Source: Membranipora membranacea (taxonomy: Eukaryota; Bryozoa; Gymnolaemata; Cheilostomatida; Membraniporidae). Taken from it: 64,000 bases of DNA. Both the position numbers and the translations under genes were made by a program. How positions within the stretch are numbered: position 1 is the first letter of the stretch; each line of letters begins with the position of its first letter. This document shows positions 58,600-64,000 of the stretch, piece after piece. Location of the stretch: assembly GCA_914767715.1 (NCBI GenBank), contig OU612068.1:15810001-15874000 (forward strand), in the 5' to 3' direction. The notes below the pieces were generated by a model that was not told the DNA's origin, ran no database searches, and was given only the letters and a program-made list of their open reading frames with translations.

Positions 58600-61500
58600 T
58601 TATTCATCATCAGTAGTTTCGGCTTCTGGGGCCTGTGCCTTGTATCGATCTCCATGAAGGGAACCGATCACCTGCATAACCCATACTACCACACAAATAC
58701 CTCCACACATTATAAGCTCATAAGTCCAAAGTGTGTACGGACCATAGTTCTGGTAACTATAGCCTGCTAACATAAGGAACGCAACATCGCCTAGGGCTGC
58801 TCCTATTTGTGGTATTATCTGTGCTGTGGAAGTTACCTACAAACAAAGAAGTGGATTTCAGACAGGAATCTTAATTTCCCACTTTTTAAAGATGATGAAT
58901 GATGAATTAGTTGTGAAACTCATGATATTGACCAAGGGTAATAAGAGACATCCTAAATCACATCGAATGTTAATTTTTCACCTATTGTTGAGTTAACAAT
59001 TTATTTTTAAAAGTTTGAGCTTTACTATAAAAATAAGTGCCGAAAAGAATGATAACTCACATTTGGAATTATCGGCAGTCAATTTTGTCACTGAATTTTT
59101 TCCAACAAAATGAAAATAAAGGTTTCAGGTTTGATCCAAATTTCCTTTGTAGTTTATTTTGCATTACCTCGATATATCTGTTTGCCCAGGCATAAGCTGA
59201 AGGAATTATTGGTCCAGTGAAGAACCCCAGTGCGGTACAGAACACCCATAGCATAGTGATATTAGTGTGGAAGAAATACAATACTATATTACAGATCAAA
59301 ACACCAATCACCTCTATCTAAAACAGAACAAACAACATAGCCTATATATAAGAATGTACTATGATTGTGTATATAAATATACATTTTTACTGCAACCACT
59401 GTCATCAGAGGGTGTTCTCCCTAATGTGCAAGAAAAAAAAACAACCAAAATAAAATCAAAGGAATCTAACACAATCTGATGAAAGCAAATGGTTTGACAA
59501 TGCCAATTTAACGGTATTATGTATGGCTGTTGGTTGGTATGGTTGGTTATGCTATGGTTGTTGATAAACGCACATGTTGAGGAAGGTTGTTAAAAGCAGT
59601 AGGCATATGAATCAAAAAAACGTTTTTGGGTGGGTGTGAGAAGTGGGTAAACTAAAGAATTCTGGAGCCTGTAGTACAAAAAATCATGTTATGCCTAGAC
59701 GATTTTCAGTAAATTACTAATGTTGAGGTTAGCCAAGGTGTCCTGGTGTTATAATTACCTGTACTATGATTTTCATATGAAGAACATAGGAAGATAAGAA
59801 CGTGACCAGCCTTCCAATAGTTACGGCAGCAAAGTACGCTGACTCTAAAGATGTAGACTCCTCTACACTCAGACAAGGTCCATCTCGGGCATACGAGAAT
59901 ATAAACTTAGAGAACGCTCGGATCATTGGAACGCTGATAAGGTAGTGGAAGAAAAGACAGGCTATTAACATCGCACTGTATCGGGGCTGAAGGGGAGAAC
60001 AACTTCTGAATGATATTGCCTCTCTAAAGCTTGGTTTCTCGTTTGCGTTCTGTTTCCGTTGCGCATAGTCATCAAGTCTTATGCCAGTCACTCGACCATG
60101 GATATAATATGCAAGAAAAACACAAGACATGGACAAGCTGACTCCTGCAAGAATCCAATAAGCTTTGACAAACTCTGCAGGGTATTTTGGAGTTGGCTGC
60201 ACAGTTGTAGTAGAATTTGCTGAAAAGAGGTTGATGGTCAGGGATGAGCCGGAATCAGAGTCATTCTTTGGACATGTATTGTTATAGCCTGTCTGTACAG
60301 CCCCTCCTGAGAATCTCGGATCAAGAAAAGGAGCTGCAAGTTGTGGTACTACAATACTTCCAATTCCGTAACCCATGTGCAGAGCATGAAGTGGTCCGGC
60401 GGCTTTCTCTTTCCATGTCTTCAAAGCAATCCTGTACCCAGCTAAAAGCAAGGAAAATCTACGTTAACATTGTGTTAGTTAGAAGTGTCTCCTTTGGCAC
60501 AAGTTTAGCAAATACTTTGTTTTATGATGAATGTAGAACAGCCTATTGTACTTAAGGGGTAGACCTTCTAACAGTTAGTAAATATCTTCGAAAAGGAGGG
60601 CTGGTTTATTTTGGATGATATTCTTTATAGCATGTCTATTTGTTACCCTATGATAACTATGTTGAACATGCAGGTACTTCATTGGCCTTGGTTAAATCTT
60701 TGTTTGTATCTATAGTTGTCCTCTATTTTGTAAGGGATAGACAACTCCCTATTTTGTCCGGGTAAACTTGGGTGTTTGGGACATACTCAAACCCAAGCTG
60801 CCTGGATAAACCAGGCCAGCCCATAAAAAGGTGTGCTATGTGCTATTTTTCAGGTCAGCTCACCACAAAACCTACAAAAACTAAAATCAGAACCATTGCA
60901 CCAGTGAAATTTGTCTTCGGGGATCCGAGTTTGGTTTGCTGTATCCATGGTCTCGCCTGATCATCATCATTGGAAAAAAAAATTTAGCTCTCAGAGTTCT
61001 TGTGTTGTATTTTTATACTCCAAGCTTCGATACAACTCCTGCTCATGCCCTCATCTTGGATTGACAATGGGATAAATACATGTTCATATATGCTTTTTAG
61101 TTGCCTATATTATTTATTTTACTAAGGGGCTGATCCTAATCCTTGCACTACTGATCATATGTAAGGCAATAGCTTACCTAATATTAGCATTGTTTCAGTA
61201 CTCCCTTGAACAAAGAATATTAGAAACAAGCCTGTCACAGTCCGCATATAAGCTGCTGCTACTCCTATAACTGTGTATGCTATGAGACCAACTGATACAA
61301 ATATGTCCACATGGTGAAACAATCTGTCTACCGTCAACCCGCCTGTGAAAATAATTTAAAAAGAAAAGTGAAAATAATTAATATTTTGTTCCTGTTGGAT
61401 AAATTGCTGGTCGAACATGTCAATCCGAAGTGGTGAATGTGGTTTTCTTGACACTAGTTGTACTGGTTCGTTGAGAAATTTCTGCTCATCAACAAATCTA

Positions 61501-62974
61501 CATAAAAATTAAAGAGCACAGCCAATACTCATGAAAACTACCTAATACGAGTAAATAGCAAAGATAAGGTTTATCCAATACAGACATTTAAAATGTTTCC
61601 ATGGAATATACTCTAACAACTTTGCTAAAATTTTCCTGCATTCCGATCGTCCAAATTCTGCTTGTTGGCTGGCAGCGGATCAAACTCTACATTAAGGCAA
61701 ACAGGATCATACCTGATCGAGAGATATCCATACAGATGAACGGCAAAGTTCTGTGTACTTGCAGTGATAAAAATGTGTTGAGATGAAAGCAAACTGAGCA
61801 AATGCCATCTTAATATTTCACCACAGCTTATTGATAATAATTTCAAATTATAATTTTGAACCATGAAGTGGAGTGGTAGCAATGGCGGTAGATAACTAGT
61901 TGGTTGCAGTTATTTCTGCAAATCTAACTGCTTTTTACCCATTACAAGGTCTAGGTTCACATACCAATAATGCCACCAAGCGCATGTCCAGCTCCTCTTA
62001 GAGATATGGACTGAGCAAGAGTCTCATAGCTAGCGTCTGTTTGAGCAATTAATTCTGGTATCACCGGTCCTGTGATCTCTGAAAAGGCTCCCTACAACAA
62101 AATTCAACGACCATATCAACAAAAACTCAGATTCCTTAATTACTGTCTAGAAGCTTAACCTGTCAGGGAGCCAGCGGATCAAGCAAGCATTCGTGAAAGA
62201 TTATTACCCAAAATATGGACAGTCAAGCCAAAGCGACAAAGTTGATGGTACTCACACGTAATGGCAATTTCTGTTTCTTTTAAATTTATACCATTCAAAA
62301 TAATGGCGATGGGATCTACTTTTTCCACACCAGGTAGCATAAGACAAATAGTCATGCTTAACTTACAAAGCAACACCATAAGAAGAACAGGGTGACGATA
62401 CGATTAATTTTGTAAGTTTGTGTCAGCTCTGGGACAGCATCAGCATCACCCTCTATAAGCCTCCTGTAATAGAATAATAGACAAATATCTAATAAGCATT
62501 CTACCTTTATACGAGCTTTAAATGGAAATAGGCAATCTTGGTACGATGAAGAAATGGTTTATTGGTGAAAAAATACCAAACGACCGATAGTAAAATCCTT
62601 ATTAATCCAGTTTTACCCTTATTCATATCAAATTAGTGAAATTTTGAGCTAACGACACAGCTCGCTTGCTCGTGTGGTAACTTCCATGTTTTAGAAATTC
62701 CCATAGATGAATATGCTTTGCAAAATACATAATATAAATGCTGCTGATTGCAGATATTTCATCTCATATGACTTTACCCTAGATTTTTTGTTAGTTGTAA
62801 CTGCCTGTTTACCCAATCTGTCTGCAGGTTTGATTAGTGATTGTTGCTCTGAGAAGTTGAGAAGTTTTCACATTTCTTTGTTCGAAAGTGCTAACAAATT
62901 GAGAGTAAAAATCCCACTCACCGTGTTTCGCCGTTAGATTCCTGGTAGGATTTGCTACTTCGATTTATACTCAT
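58600..62974 (-). CDS. MFS transporter, MFSD4/NaGLT1-like (gene 2)
   Basis: Tandem paralogue of the gene at 54027-57581, head to tail. Exons (minus): 62922-62974, 62367-62463, 61965-62091, 61178-61342, 59759-60441, 59168-59317, 58600-58836; 503 residues, with every intron at the same position and phase as in gene 1. Conserved: YKINRIVTLFFLWCCF, GGLTVDRLFHHVDIF, EKAAGPLHALHMGYGIGSIV, ARDGPCLSVEESTSLESAYF, GFFTGPIIPSAYAWANRY, GAALGDVAFLMLAGYSYQ. The C-terminus is longer and acidic (KAQAPEAETTDDE). The N-terminus (MSINRSSKSYQESNGETRRL) has diverged, as has the extracellular loop. Divergence is clearly older than that of the 15.9-46.8 kb duplication. Confidence 0.88.
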
Positions 62975-64000
62975 GTCGAAGCCTATAGTCTTACTCTCAG
63001 CAGCTATCAGTTTCTAGGCTACTGACAGAGACAAATCAGTTTAGTTGTAAATGTAAAAATGATGTGTTTCAATTGCAATACAAACAAAAGCACAAACAAG
63101 CCTAAACTCTCTGACAAGCCTAAAATATCTAACTTCATCTCATCTATCAAACAGTGAAGAAGCTTAAGTACTGATTACTATTAATGACAACCAACAGTCA
63201 CCTCCATCAGTTTAGGCTAATCGTTAATTCCTATGCAAACTACCACACCTTGCAAAAGTTCTATAATAAGCTTACTGTTCCTCCAATGAGTTAACGCTGA
63301 AGTGACACTATAGCAGATCACAGTGCAGCAGCACGGTGCCTGTGCCTGGATGTGCACTCTCATATGATGATCGCTCATTCATTACTGGCCATAACTTACA
63401 TTCATGGCCATATTGAAGGTCAGCTGTGTGGAGCTGCTGAGCACACTGATGTTGAATTGAATATTAATAACTATACTCTAAATATCTTACTTCCAAATCA
63501 GGAATAATAAATGAATTAACACTGCTTGCTGTTTTACAGATTATTGATTTTGAAATGTGTATTATGTATTGCTGAACTGTTTGAAAGAACAGCATAAAAG
63601 ATAGGCATGCAATGTAAGGGCAAATTGTGTTACGAGCATTTAAAAATTGTACCAGCAGTATTCTTGACATCAAAATCAATCACTGGAAAGTTTGATGCAA
63701 TGCAATTACGATGGGTGAATTTTAAAGCCACATTTCTGATCCACACTCAAGTACCCATATTTCATACTTTTTATTGGTAAACGTATCATTTCTAATTGAA
63801 ATGTTGTCCGTACAGTGGCAAAATAAGAATTAAAAAGAAAATGAATTAATCAATCGCGGAGTGAATTACAGGATTGACGATTAACACATTGTCAAGAGAA
63901 GCGCCACATAACAGAGTCCCCAATTTAAGTACAAAACTCAAACTCTTCGATGTCACTGTTGGCCCTGTCACTATGTTTGTACATGATTAGTAACAATGAC
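62975..64000. other. Right-end intergenic sequence
   Basis: AT-rich; I see no exon, tRNA or repeat that I can support. Upstream region of transporter gene 2. Confidence 0.5.

Noticed and set aside
60244-60555. Plus-strand 103-codon open frame
   Set aside because: Antisense shadow of the large transporter exon 59759-60441.

Overview
The window is nuclear DNA of an intron-rich, AT-rich animal. The genes have short exons, GT-AG introns and metazoan families: conventional PKC, CYP39-type P450, MRPL18, a TRIM-like RING/B-box protein and MFSD4/NaGLT1-like transporters. A demosponge or another early-branching marine invertebrate would fit, but that is inference. No bacterial, viral or organellar gene was recognised.

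Layout. 1-3906: 3' half of a conventional protein kinase C (+). 5598-10959: CYP39A1-like P450 (-). 12124-18816: a complete six-exon MRPL18 (+), whose fifth intron holds a complete antisense TRIM-like gene (14690-17972). 19531-20300: small basic two-exon gene (-). 21848-23965: methionine sulfoxide reductase A (+) with an in-frame TGA exactly where the catalytic Cys belongs and a strong SECIS element in its 3'UTR (24167-24249), so a selenoprotein. 24741-26755: 5'-truncated copy of an unrecognised gene 'X' (-).

At about 26,929-26,942 the sequence jumps back and repeats. 26942-46813 is a second, slightly diverged copy of 15868-26928. In this copy the TRIM fragment has lost its RING exon and propeller exons, the MRPL18 last exon is an orphan, the small basic gene is repeated, and MsrA is repeated with its TGA and SECIS preserved (42013-44149). 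Gene X is complete here (44642-48612). A 10-kb block (31437-41441) replaces about 190 bp of copy 1. It carries a three-exon SGNH-hydrolase gene, a decayed second SGNH copy, two copies of a 1.3-kb segment, inverted copies of the CYP39/MRPL18 intergenic region and of the TRIM fragment, perfect palindromes, a minisatellite and a TTAA-flanked MITE. This is either a real tandem duplication or, just as plausibly, two haplotypes joined end to end by the assembler.

48.6-64 kb: LINE reverse-transcriptase remnants, an unrecognised four-exon gene (52032-53835, +), and two head-to-tail MFSD4/NaGLT1-like transporter genes with the same seven-exon structure (54027-57581 and 58600-62974, both -).

The genes do not form a pathway. 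The most notable content is the selenocysteine MsrA with its paired SECIS elements and the structural history of the 15.9-46.8 kb region. Coordinates of multi-exon genes are coding spans, with exons listed in the evidence; all splice sites were assigned by eye.
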